Shown here: piece by piece, positions 13,665 to 20,998 of the stretch
Layout of the letters: every line of letters starts with the position of its first letter
Position numbering within the stretch: the first letter of the stretch is position 1
From: a virus
Strand: one strand, 5' to 3'
DNA length: 22,720 nucleotides
IMG/VR virus record: IMGVR_UViG_3300050016_000065
Location: 1 to 22,720 of that record
Notes under the pieces: generated by a model
Databases searched by the model: none
The model's input: the letters and a program-made list of their open reading frames with translations, nothing else
Told to the model about the DNA's origin: nothing
Program-made: the position numbers and the translations under genes

Positions 13665-15101
13665 ATGAAGCGTCTCGTCCTCGCGCTCGTCCTCGCCGCC
13701 GTGCCGACGCTGTTCGCCCGCGCGCAAGCGCCGCAGCAAACCGTGTTCAACCTGCACGGGCATCCGCAACTGGCGACCTACGCGTCACCGGCCCAGTGGC
13801 CGTTCTTCGACGCGCAAGGCTGGTGGAGTCCTCAGAGTAACCCGCCTGTGGCCGGCACGACGCCCGCCACGGTGGCCCTCGGACATCTCCACATCGGCCT
13901 CACCTGCCCGTTCTACGCGGAGATCACCGGGCCGTTCACGTGCAGTTTCACCATCAAGATGTTCCAGTGGAATGGCACGCTCGGCGGTTTCGGTGGCATC
14001 AACGTCACGAACATCGTGTTTGACGGCCCAGCCGTGCATACCGTGTTCAACTTCGCGACCGGGGTGGATACGACGATCTCGACCCTCGCCGGTTCGGGCA
14101 CGGCCACGCCGACCGTGGGGGCTGGGGACCCGCAGCCCTTCGGCCTCATTGTGGAAAATGGCCATCTGACGATTGACCCCACCTACGTGGGAGGCAACGG
14201 CCCAGGCACCGCGTTTCCGCCGCGAGGCTGGACGACCGTGCAGATCGTCCTCGGCGCCTACCTGGCCAACGGCACCCACATCGACGAATACGGGAAGTTC
14301 CCGTTCTATTCGTTGCTGAACGCGTCGGCACCTGACACGGGAAGCCCGAACCCCGAACTCATCGGCGACGAACTCGTGTATCCGGCCACGACGCACGCGC
14401 TTGGCGAAGGCATTGTTGAGATGGACGGCTATCTCCCGATCCTGCCGATTAGCGCCCCGTGGCCCATCAAGCAGTTCATGACGTTCAACTACGCCATCGA
14501 CTCAGGGCCGGGCGTGCTCACGGGTCCGGAAGTCGCCCCAGGCTTCACGGAACTCTCCCTCGATGGCCATGTCCACATGGGCCAGCAAGGCACGCAGTTG
14601 CTCACCCAACTCTCCGGGTCCACCTTTCCGCAGAATCTCAACGGCGTTCAGTTCGGGGTCCAGAGTCAGACGCCCGTGCCGCCGTATCTCATCGACCCGT
14701 CCTCCTGGACGGTGGGGAAGCACTCGCTGCTTGCCCGATGGGAGCAGCCGACCGGGAGCACGTGCAATCTCGTCTCCGATGGCACAGGATTCATGCAGTT
14801 GTGCAGTGGGGACACGGCGCATTTCCAGGGCGGCGAACAGGCCGTGTCGAACCTGCTCATTCCCGTCACGGTGGCTGTCGTGCCCCCACCGGGAACCGCC
14901 CCGTTTCCGGCGCTCACGGGCAGTGGAATGCCGCCCCAGCCACCGCCCCCTCCGAGTCCGTGCATGACGACGCCGTTGACCATTACGTCCTCCGGTCTGC
15001 TGACGGCGATTCAGAATCTCGTCAATCAGATGCTCGCCGCCGTGAGCATCACGGTCACTGATACGCGCGGCTGCACGGCGTCGGCGTCGAGTGGGAGCTA
15101 A
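13665..15101 (+). CDS. Secreted protein with Sec signal peptide, unknown function
   Basis: The frame opens upstream of 13665, but ATG 13665 is the natural start: it follows AAAGG by 9 nt and begins MKRLVLALVLAAVPTLFARA, with basic residues, a hydrophobic core and a cleavage site after ARAQA (about residue 22). The 478-aa product is rich in aromatic, Gly and Pro residues; it includes VFNLHGHPQLATYASPAQWP, a repeat-free beta-rich middle and DGHVHMGQQGTQLLTQLSGS. A Pro-rich linker (PPQPPPPPSP, about residues 425-435) precedes a small C-terminal helix. I recognise no family. A signal peptide is unusual for a gene inside a virion-assembly cluster, so it may act on or outside the cell envelope rather than in the particle. 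A host-derived accessory gene is plausible. Confidence 0.7.
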   Translation: MKRLVLALVLAAVPTLFARAQAPQQTVFNLHGHPQLATYASPAQWPFFDAQGWWSPQSNPPVAGTTPATVALGHLHIGLTCPFYAEITGPFTCSFTIKMFQWNGTLGGFGGINVTNIVFDGPAVHTVFNFATGVDTTISTLAGSGTATPTVGAGDPQPFGLIVENGHLTIDPTYVGGNGPGTAFPPRGWTTVQIVLGAYLANGTHIDEYGKFPFYSLLNASAPDTGSPNPELIGDELVYPATTHALGEGIVEMDGYLPILPISAPWPIKQFMTFNYAIDSGPGVLTGPEVAPGFTELSLDGHVHMGQQGTQLLTQLSGSTFPQNLNGVQFGVQSQTPVPPYLIDPSSWTVGKHSLLARWEQPTGSTCNLVSDGTGFMQLCSGDTAHFQGGEQAVSNLLIPVTVAVVPPPGTAPFPALTGSGMPPQPPPPPSPCMTTPLTITSSGLLTAIQNLVNQMLAAVSITVTDTRGCTASASSGS

Positions 15102-15793
15102 TGGCGATTACATTCGTCGTGTCCGTCAGTGAGGGCAATGGAGTTGGAAGCACCAACACGGTGACGACTCCCGCCATCACGACGACGGGATCGAACTTCT
15201 CCGTCGCCATGGTCACCGGTCGTGGCTCCTTAACAATGGCCGACTCGAATAGCAACACCTGGACGCCGCTGACCCTCCAGTCGGACGATGCCTATGGGCG
15301 ACTGTATTACGTGCTGAGTCCAACCGTAGGCGGCGGGCATACGTTTACGGCGACGGATACGGGGGATCGCGTCTCAGTCGCGGTGGCCTGTTTTAGCGGG
15401 GTCGCGACCAGCAGCGCGTTTGATGCCGAAAACGGCAAGCTCGACAACTCTGGAGGGACGACTTCGCAACCGGGATCCATCACACCTAGTGTCAACGGGG
15501 AGCTCGTCATCGCCGCCTGCGGGGGATATTACATCAATCAGCAAGTGGCGTTTCCCTTAACCGTAGACAGCGGCGTCACGAGCCAGGAAGTCGTGTTGAC
15601 CATCTCGGGCGTCCAGTTTGGGATTAGCTTGGGCTATCTGATCCAGAACGTGGCTGCGGCCATCAATCCCACATGGGCGGTCAATGCTGGGGCGAGTGGC
15701 GTCGATGGCTTCTCCGACGTCGCGAATGTGATCGCGAGTTTCAAGCCGAGCGCCGGGGCGGGTGACACCCTCCTCGGCCAGGCGATCTGCTAA
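15101..15793 (+). CDS. Beta-sandwich virion-associated protein, paralogue A
   Basis: Start in a TAATG overlap. The 230-aa protein begins MAITFVVSVSEGNGVGSTNT and has ITTTG, MADSNSNTWTPLTLQ (about 46-60), RLYYVLSPTVGGGHTFTATD, and LGYLIQNVAAAINPTW near residue 176. This (D)S-x-x-N-T-W ... R-L-Y-Y ... VG-x-G-H-T-F-T pattern occurs in beta-sandwich domains of phage structural proteins and bacterial surface proteins. It is clearly related to the gene at 18806. No signal peptide. Role unknown; a fibre-like or adhesive virion component is likely. Confidence 0.6.
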   Translation: MAITFVVSVSEGNGVGSTNTVTTPAITTTGSNFSVAMVTGRGSLTMADSNSNTWTPLTLQSDDAYGRLYYVLSPTVGGGHTFTATDTGDRVSVAVACFSGVATSSAFDAENGKLDNSGGTTSQPGSITPSVNGELVIAACGGYYINQQVAFPLTVDSGVTSQEVVLTISGVQFGISLGYLIQNVAAAINPTWAVNAGASGVDGFSDVANVIASFKPSAGAGDTLLGQAIC

Positions 15794-16122
15794 TGGCTAT
15801 TAAGAGCAAGCGCAGTCTCGAAGGGGCCTTGCTGATTGACAATCGTCATGCGCCGCCGCCAGACCCGATCCAGGTTGCGGCCTTTGAGGCCACGCACGGG
15901 CCGCTGGCCGGCGCGGACAATCGCCGCGTGTTCGAGTCGGCCACCATCACCTGTGCCCATTGCCAGGCGATTGTGGTCCTCAACCCGAATCGGAGTCGCG
16001 CCAGGCACTACTGCTCGAAGTGCGACTCCTACGTGTGCGATGCACCGACATGCGTGGTAGAGTGTTCTCCGTTAAACGCCGCGTTCGACCGGCTGCACAC
16101 CGCAGCCGCCAAGGTGAGGTAG
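15793..16122 (+). CDS. Cysteine-rich zinc-binding-like protein
   Basis: Starts in a TAATG overlap. The 109-aa protein has a clear Cys cluster: TCAHCQAIVVLNPNRSRARH, then YCSKCDSYVCDAPTC and a final EC. The CxHC ... CxxC ... C ... C spacing is that of a small treble-clef or zinc-ribbon fold. This N-P-x-R-x-R-x-x-C-x-x-C type occurs in short proteins of phage structural clusters; I know no assigned role. The N-terminus is basic (MAIKSKRSLEGALL). Confidence 0.55.
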   Translation: MAIKSKRSLEGALLIDNRHAPPPDPIQVAAFEATHGPLAGADNRRVFESATITCAHCQAIVVLNPNRSRARHYCSKCDSYVCDAPTCVVECSPLNAAFDRLHTAAAKVR

Positions 16123-16129
16123 GCAGCTC

Positions 16130-16621
16130 ATGGCAAAATTGGTAGCCCAAGAAGCGACGTGGACCGCGACGGCGATCGCCGATAGCACGAACCTCGTGAA
16201 CACCCAATACATGGCCCTGCAGGGCGGGTCCTCGACGCAGCTCATCCGCGTCTACGAGGTCTACATGGGCGGTCAGGCGGCAGCCTCGGCCCCGCTCATC
16301 ATGGTGCTGGCCCGTGACTCCACGGTCGGCGCGACGCTCTCTGTTGGCACACTCGCGGCGCTCGACCCGGCGACCGCGGCGCTTGCCGCGCCTCCCGTGG
16401 TCTTCAACACGGCGACGACCAAGCCCCAGCGCAGTTCGACCCTCTACATGCTCAACCTGAGCTTCAACGCCTTCGGCGGGATCGTCCGCTGGAATGCGGC
16501 CCCCGATCAGGAACCTCGCCTCCTCGGCAATACGGCGTCGTTTGGCGAGATGTCGCTCAGTGCGTTCACCGGCAGCACGGCCGGACTCATCGGCTCACAC
16601 TTCGTCATCGAGCCGCTCTAG
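16130..16621 (+). CDS. Virion structural protein, hypothetical
   Basis: A good ribosome binding site (GAGGTAGG, 16116-16123) precedes ATG 16130. The 163-aa protein alternates short strands (TWTATAIADSTNLVNTQYMA, then STQLIRVYEVYMGGQAAASA) and ends in a beta-rich LSLSAFTGSTAGLIG-type core, with few charged residues. It reads as a beta-sandwich structural protein of the kind found in tail or fibre-associated clusters. Lack of hydrophobic helices argues against a membrane role. Family not identified. Confidence 0.5.
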   Translation: MAKLVAQEATWTATAIADSTNLVNTQYMALQGGSSTQLIRVYEVYMGGQAAASAPLIMVLARDSTVGATLSVGTLAALDPATAALAAPPVVFNTATTKPQRSSTLYMLNLSFNAFGGIVRWNAAPDQEPRLLGNTASFGEMSLSAFTGSTAGLIGSHFVIEPL

Positions 16622-16625
16622 GCCC

Positions 16626-17000
16626 ATGCGTTGGGTCTTCTGGCGACGCCGCGTGGCGCCTCCCGCGGCTCCCGTCTCGCCTCCGGACGAGGGACTCTAT
16701 TGCGCCTGGTGTGGCGATCGCGCCGTGCTCATTGCGAGTCGGCAGATCGCGCCTGGCGTCGCCACGGGCTCGCGCTGGTTGACGGAAGTGCCGGAAACGG
16801 TCTTCGCCGCTTCGCTCCGGTCGATCCTGGTTTGCCGTCACTGCTACATGGCCGGCGATACGCTGTTGGGGCCACTCGAGGGACTGCCGCTCTCTCCTGA
16901 CGCGGAGGCGCTTACGCATCGTCCGATCGGGGGGACGACCGCGACGCTCGACACGCCGCTCCCACTCCAGCGCAGCGTGTCCTCGACCGCTGTTCGGTAG
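16626..17000 (+). CDS. Small two-Cys-pair (zinc-ribbon-like) protein
   Basis: The frame is open upstream, but ATG 16626 lies 4 nt after the previous stop and is the natural start. The 124-aa protein has MRWVFWRRRVAPPAAPVSPP, then YCAWCGDRAVLI and VCRHCYMAGDTLL: two CxxC pairs about 45 residues apart, as in a zinc ribbon. The rest is Pro/Thr-rich. No known family. It is one of several small Cys-pair proteins in this part of the cluster. GTAG stop at 17000, then 15 nt to the next gene. Confidence 0.5.
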   Translation: MRWVFWRRRVAPPAAPVSPPDEGLYCAWCGDRAVLIASRQIAPGVATGSRWLTEVPETVFAASLRSILVCRHCYMAGDTLLGPLEGLPLSPDAEALTHRPIGGTTATLDTPLPLQRSVSSTAVR

Positions 17001-17015
17001 CGCGCGCGGCCCCTG

Positions 17016-18215
17016 ATGGCCACGATTCCCCGTTCGCCGCTCTTCTCGACTCGGCAGCAGCCCTCGCCATGGGTGGCGATCAGCTCCCAAGCGGGCGTCA
17101 CCGGCTCGCTCCTCCTCACGCTCCTTGGACCGGTCGCCCCCAAGCCGTTCGTTCCCGTCGACACATCAACGCCGCAAGCGACGGTCTATCCGATCTCGCT
17201 CAGGACGTGGACTCAGAATCTTCTTGAGACGACGCTCGCGCCGACACCCGCGCCGCCGTTCGTGCCACTGGGCTGGCCCGTCCCGAGAGGCCCTGAGTAT
17301 CCGAATGCGCTGCGGACATGGACCCAGTCACCGGCCGTCTCGGTTCCGGTCGTCCCACCGATCACTCAGCCTGACTGGCCGCTACCGCGCAGGGCGGAGT
17401 ATCCGGCACACCTGCGGACGTGGACGCAATCACCAGCCATTCCGGTCGTCGCCCCGCCGCCCACGGCCCAATATGACTGGCCCGTCCCTCGCGGACCTGA
17501 GTATCCGATTCAGCTCAGAACGTGGCTGCAGTCTCAGGCCGTGCCGGCGACCCCGCTGTCGCAACATGATTGGCCGCTCGCGCGTGGCGCAGAGTATCCG
17601 ACGTCGCTCCGGACGTGGACCCAGTCGCCAGCCGTTCCAGTCACCGCCCCACCGCCGAATGGCCAACATGACTGGCCCGTGCCGCGTGGGGCAGAGTATC
17701 CCCTCCAGCTTCGGACCTGGCTGCAATCTCCAGCGGTGCCGGTCCCGATCCAGCCGCCGAACGCCCAACTGGACTGGCCGGTCCCGAGAGGCGCCGTCTA
17801 TCCGAATGCCCTGCGGACGTGGGTGCAGGCGCCCGCGGTCCCCGCGGTCCCCGTGCCTCCGCCAGCGCCGGTCACCTTGGCCCTCAGGCGCGAGCGCACC
17901 GTGCCGCTGCCCATCCAGCCTGGCAATGCACGACAGACGCTCTCGCGCCTCGAGATCCAGTTTCAGCCTGGCACGGGGATTCTGACGTCCCCGAATCAAG
18001 CGCCGCACTTCTTCGCGCAGATCAGTTGGGATAACGGCCAGACCTGGTCGAATGAACGACTGATGAGTGCGGGCCGCGAAGGGGCGTACCTCACGCGGGC
18101 CTATCTGAACGGCCTCGGCGCGGGCCGCTTCCCGGTGGTGCGCCTCGTCACGACCGACACCTTCGTGCCCGTGTTGACCGACGCCTTCGCCTGGGTCACG
18201 CCAGGGACGCACTGA
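17016..18215 (+). CDS. W-P repeat protein with gp10-type C-terminal domain
   Basis: The 399-aa protein has three parts: a short N-terminus, seven tandem repeats (about residues 49-283), and a globular C-terminal domain (about 286-399). A typical repeat is DWPVPRGAEYPLQLRTW followed by (L/T)QSPAVPV and a Pro-rich linker. LRTW recurs at residues 62, 99, 133, 167, 198, 232 and 266, spacing 31-37. The C-terminal domain has RRERTVPLPIQPGNARQTLS, RLEIQFQPGTG and QISWDNGQTWSNERLMSAGR, which looks like the tail-hub C-terminus of gp10-type proteins missing from the gene at 12475. The repeat region resembles W-P-x-P-R repeats seen in some phage proteins. Possible role: a flexible tail-associated protein. 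Confidence 0.6.
   Translation: MATIPRSPLFSTRQQPSPWVAISSQAGVTGSLLLTLLGPVAPKPFVPVDTSTPQATVYPISLRTWTQNLLETTLAPTPAPPFVPLGWPVPRGPEYPNALRTWTQSPAVSVPVVPPITQPDWPLPRRAEYPAHLRTWTQSPAIPVVAPPPTAQYDWPVPRGPEYPIQLRTWLQSQAVPATPLSQHDWPLARGAEYPTSLRTWTQSPAVPVTAPPPNGQHDWPVPRGAEYPLQLRTWLQSPAVPVPIQPPNAQLDWPVPRGAVYPNALRTWVQAPAVPAVPVPPPAPVTLALRRERTVPLPIQPGNARQTLSRLEIQFQPGTGILTSPNQAPHFFAQISWDNGQTWSNERLMSAGREGAYLTRAYLNGLGAGRFPVVRLVTTDTFVPVLTDAFAWVTPGTH
17160..17864 (+). repeat. Seven tandem W-P-x-P-R / L-R-T-W protein repeats
   Basis: Period about 93-111 nt, not exact at DNA level. The first copy is degenerate (no Trp-Pro-x-Pro-Arg). Copies 2-7 keep D/G-W-P-x-x-R-x-x-x-Y-P-x-x-L-R-T-W-x-Q. The fourth copy has a three-residue deletion in the linker (spacing 31). 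Divergence between copies suggests an old duplication kept by selection. Confidence 0.85.
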
Positions 18216-18805
18216 TGACGACCCCTGTCCGTCCTGGGTTGAGCTATGCCGGTCTCTACGAGCATCCGATCGTGGGGAAAGACGGGCGCATCACCCAGGT
18301 CTGGTATGACGCGCTCGTCGGGCTCAACGCCCAGTCCAACACGTCAGGGGACTTGAGTGCGTCTGATCTGCGCGCCGGCACGGGCATCAGCCTCGTGACC
18401 GTGTCTGGCGTGCCCCCCACGGTGACGATTAACGCCACCGGCAGCAGCGTGACGCGTGCCATCACCTTCACCGTGAATGGGAATGGCTCCACGGTCGGGG
18501 CGGGCGTGGTGGGCGATCTCTATGTCCCGTACGCGGGGACCATCACCGCCGTCACGATGCAAGCCAACGTGAGCGGATCGTGCGTCATCGATATTTGGGC
18601 GCAAGCCTTCGCGAGCGGCGTGCCGACCGTCACGCAGTCCATCGTGGCCTCTGATCCTCCCACGCTCTCAAGCGCGCAAAGCTCGCAGGACACCACGCTC
18701 ACCGGATGGACGACCCTCATTCCATTCGGGGGCACGTGGTTCCGCTACCATGTCAACTCCGCGACGACCGTCGCCTGGGTCGTCTGCACGCTCACGGTGA
18801 TCTAG
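18215..18805 (+). CDS. Tail/virion-associated protein with common phage beta domain
   Basis: Starts in a TGATG overlap. The 196-aa protein begins MTTPVRPGLSYAGLYEHPIV, then KDGRITQVWYDALVGL, which may bind the preceding protein. The C-terminal ~115 residues (TRAITFTVNGNGSTVGAGVV, then DLYVPYAGTITAVTMQANVS, SGSCVIDIWAQAF, TLSSAQSSQDTTLTGWTTLI) form a domain I recognise from many phage structural proteins, whose typical form reads I-x-W-x-x-x-x-P-x-V ... L-x-G-W-T. It is a beta-rich domain on tail or fibre proteins. Precise role unknown. Confidence 0.65.
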   Translation: MTTPVRPGLSYAGLYEHPIVGKDGRITQVWYDALVGLNAQSNTSGDLSASDLRAGTGISLVTVSGVPPTVTINATGSSVTRAITFTVNGNGSTVGAGVVGDLYVPYAGTITAVTMQANVSGSCVIDIWAQAFASGVPTVTQSIVASDPPTLSSAQSSQDTTLTGWTTLIPFGGTWFRYHVNSATTVAWVVCTLTVI

Positions 18806-19480
18806 ATGGCGATTACGATTGTGGCCCACGCGATTGCCTCGAACGCCACGAATACGGCGACCACGGCCGGCGTGACGACGACCGGCGCGACCGCGCTCCT
18901 CACCGCCGTGGCCACGTTTGCAGATGCCGTGCTCTTGGGGTCCGACATGGCGGACAGCAACACCAACGTCTGGTATGAAGTCGGCCTCCCGCAGCCGAGT
19001 GGCACGGCGCGGCTCGTCTTCTTCTTGGCCGCCTCCCCGAGCGTCGGATCGGGCCAGACGGTGACCGTCACGACGCCCAATCTCGCGCCCTCGGTGGCCT
19101 TCCTGGCGCTCTCAGGCTGTGGCCCCACGTCCTTCTGGGGCACGCAGGCGACGACGGCCGTGGCGACCTCGGCCACGAGCCTAGCTGCGGGGAGTCTCAC
19201 GCCTGGGGTCACGAACGCCATCGTGATTGCCGCGCTGGCCTGTTCGTCGGCGATTACGTCCCTCTCGATCGGCGGGGGCTTTACCATTCAAGACTCAGTC
19301 CCCTCTGGGCCAGGAGAAATCCTCGCGCTTGCTTACCTCATCCAGACGACTGCGGCGGCGGCCAATCCGACCTGGTCGTGGACGGGTGCGGCGACGTGCG
19401 CGGCCTCGCTCACCTACCTCGTGCCGCCTGGAGGCGGGGGGGGCGGTGGGGGCACCGTCGGTTATGGGTTCGCGGGATGA
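18806..19480 (+). CDS. Beta-sandwich virion-associated protein, paralogue B
   Basis: This 224-aa protein is related to the one at 15101. Shared points: MAIT start, TTTG (24-27), MADSNTNVW (48-56), ARLVFFLA (68-75), SVGSGQTVTV (79-88), a SLTPGVTNAIVIAA block (130-143) and LAYLIQTTAAAANPTW (175-190). The pair has diverged strongly, which argues for an old duplication within this phage lineage. The C-terminus ends PPGGGGGGGGTVGYGFAG, a glycine tail absent from paralogue A. Starts directly after the previous TAG. It overlaps the next gene by ATGA. Confidence 0.6.
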   Translation: MAITIVAHAIASNATNTATTAGVTTTGATALLTAVATFADAVLLGSDMADSNTNVWYEVGLPQPSGTARLVFFLAASPSVGSGQTVTVTTPNLAPSVAFLALSGCGPTSFWGTQATTAVATSATSLAAGSLTPGVTNAIVIAALACSSAITSLSIGGGFTIQDSVPSGPGEILALAYLIQTTAAAANPTWSWTGAATCAASLTYLVPPGGGGGGGGTVGYGFAG

Positions 19481-19911
19481 TTCGACTGGCTGAACCGTCC
19501 GACGTGCCGGCGCTCGTCGCCATGGGCCGCGCGCAGATGGGCGAGCTCTACCCGTCGATGGCCGACGATCCGGCGCAGATCACGGCCTTCTTCGGATGGC
19601 TCCTCGGCAACCCCAACGGTGTCGTGGCTGTGGAGGACGGACCGCCGCTCCTCGGGATGATTGGGGTGTTACAATTCGCCCATCCGATGACCGGAGAACC
19701 GACCGCGACCGAGATGTTTTGGTTCATGGACAAGGCCCACCGGGGCTCAGCCGGGGTGCGACTCCTCAAGTGGGCCGAGCGATGGGCGGAAGCGCGCGGC
19801 GTGCGACGCTTTCTCATGTCGACGCCTCCTGGGCGCGTCGAGTCGCTCTATCTTGCGCTCGGCTATCACGTGCTCGAACTCACCTACGAGAAAACGCTGT
19901 GCGCTCAATAG
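19477..19911 (+). CDS. GNAT-family N-acetyltransferase
   Basis: ATG 19477 overlaps the previous stop by ATGA; the open frame extends upstream but this start gives MIRLAEPSDVPALVAMGRAQ, the normal beginning of a GNAT. A beta strand with VVAVEDGPPLLGMIGVLQ, then MFWFMDKAHRGSAGVRLLKW (the R/Q-x-x-G-x-G/A acetyl-CoA-binding region, here RGSAGV) and ESLYLALGYHVLE near the end complete the fold. Length 144 aa is normal. GNATs modify amine substrates such as amino acids, aminoglycosides or proteins; no substrate can be read here. Phages carry them in structural clusters, with unknown targets. Confidence 0.8.
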   Translation: MIRLAEPSDVPALVAMGRAQMGELYPSMADDPAQITAFFGWLLGNPNGVVAVEDGPPLLGMIGVLQFAHPMTGEPTATEMFWFMDKAHRGSAGVRLLKWAERWAEARGVRRFLMSTPPGRVESLYLALGYHVLELTYEKTLCAQ

Positions 19912-19928
19912 ACGAGGAAGCGGCGCGG

Positions 19929-20561
19929 ATGACGACTGGTGCTGAGATGGCCGCATTCTCGCCTTCGGAGGCATCGCTCGTCGGCCTACCGTCACGGCCT
20001 CAGATCTACGCCTTCGACCATGTGCTCGCCGACCCCGTCGCCTATCGAGCCACGATTCTGGCGCTACCCTTCCGTGACGTGACGGTTGGCGCGGTGACGT
20101 TCAAAGGCATCGCCGATGTCGACGATTCGGCCATGGCCAAGTTCCTTCTCTCTCATTGGCCCGAACTCAATCCGATGCTGACCTTCGCGCGCCAGAGCCC
20201 GGCCGGCCAAGAGGAACCGCACTTCATCCACACCGACCGCGACATGGGCGGCGAGTGGACGGCGATTCTCTACCTCTCGGACCCCACACATCCGTCCGAC
20301 GGCACGGCGTTCTGGGCGCACCGTGAGACGAATGCCTGTCTGTCGACCGCTTACACGCCGGAAGAGTTCCACGTGGAATATCAGTCGTGGCGCGATGATA
20401 GGCAGTGGCACATCTGGCGCACGATTGAGGCGAAGTTCAATCGGATGGTGGTCTTTCCAGCCGCCGCGTTTCATTCTCGCGCCATCCGTGAGAACTACGG
20501 TACGGGTCCGTCGGCACGGCTCACGCAAGTCATGTTTGGGACGTTCAAGGAGCAGCCATGA
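19929..20561 (+). CDS. 2OG-Fe(II) oxygenase-like protein (DUF6445-like)
   Basis: The 210-aa product has the metal-binding outline of a 2-oxoglutarate/Fe(II) oxygenase: HTDRDMGGEWTAILYLSD (HxD), then GTAFWAH, and NRMVVFPAAAFHSRA (distal His) followed by an Arg-containing YGTGPSARLTQVMFG. This combination resembles the DUF6445 group; I believe that assignment but cannot confirm it. The substrate is unknown. ATG 19929 is chosen because GAGGAAG (19914-19920) lies 8 nt upstream; GTG 19899 would overlap the acetyltransferase. It ends in an ATGA overlap with the next gene. Confidence 0.65.
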   Translation: MTTGAEMAAFSPSEASLVGLPSRPQIYAFDHVLADPVAYRATILALPFRDVTVGAVTFKGIADVDDSAMAKFLLSHWPELNPMLTFARQSPAGQEEPHFIHTDRDMGGEWTAILYLSDPTHPSDGTAFWAHRETNACLSTAYTPEEFHVEYQSWRDDRQWHIWRTIEAKFNRMVVFPAAAFHSRAIRENYGTGPSARLTQVMFGTFKEQP

Positions 20562-20998
20562 GCTTAGGCACCGCCATCACCGCTGCGGTTATCGGCACGG
20601 TCGGGTCAATCGCCGCGGCGAAGATTGGCTCCGACGCCTCGTCCAATGCCGCCAAGACGCAGTCGACCGCCGGCACGACGGCCGCCAATACCTTCCAACC
20701 CTATCAAGCCGGGGCGATGAACGCCTACAACAAGGCCTCAGCGATGTTCGGATTGCCGCCTCAAGCCGTGCCCTCGCCTGGGCCAGCGCAAGGTGGAGCC
20801 GGCGCGGTGAACGCGCAGGGCCAAACGGTCGCCACGATGCAGCTTCCAGGGAACGCCCAATATGGCACGTTCCAACCGGCGAATGGTCCGACGCCGGTCG
20901 GCGCCCAGGCGGGGCTCCAGGCGCCTCCAGCCTACAGCCTGGCGTCCTTCCTGCCGCCTGGCGCCAAGCCGACGACCGGTAGCTCGTTCGGAGGCTAG
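20558..20998 (+). CDS. Putative ejection (internal virion) protein, gp7-like start
   Basis: AAGGAG (20547-20552) precedes ATG 20558 in an ATGA overlap. The 146-aa protein begins MSLGTAITAAVIGTVGSIAA, a glycine-zipper-like hydrophobic segment, then AKIGSDASSNAAKTQSTAGT. This G-S-x-x-A-A-x-K-x-x-S-x-x-A pattern is that of phage proteins ejected into the host envelope to form a DNA channel, such as P22 gp7. The rest is Pro/Gln/Ala-rich. Location after the tail genes fits. The function is inferred. Confidence 0.5.
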   Translation: MSLGTAITAAVIGTVGSIAAAKIGSDASSNAAKTQSTAGTTAANTFQPYQAGAMNAYNKASAMFGLPPQAVPSPGPAQGGAGAVNAQGQTVATMQLPGNAQYGTFQPANGPTPVGAQAGLQAPPAYSLASFLPPGAKPTTGSSFGG

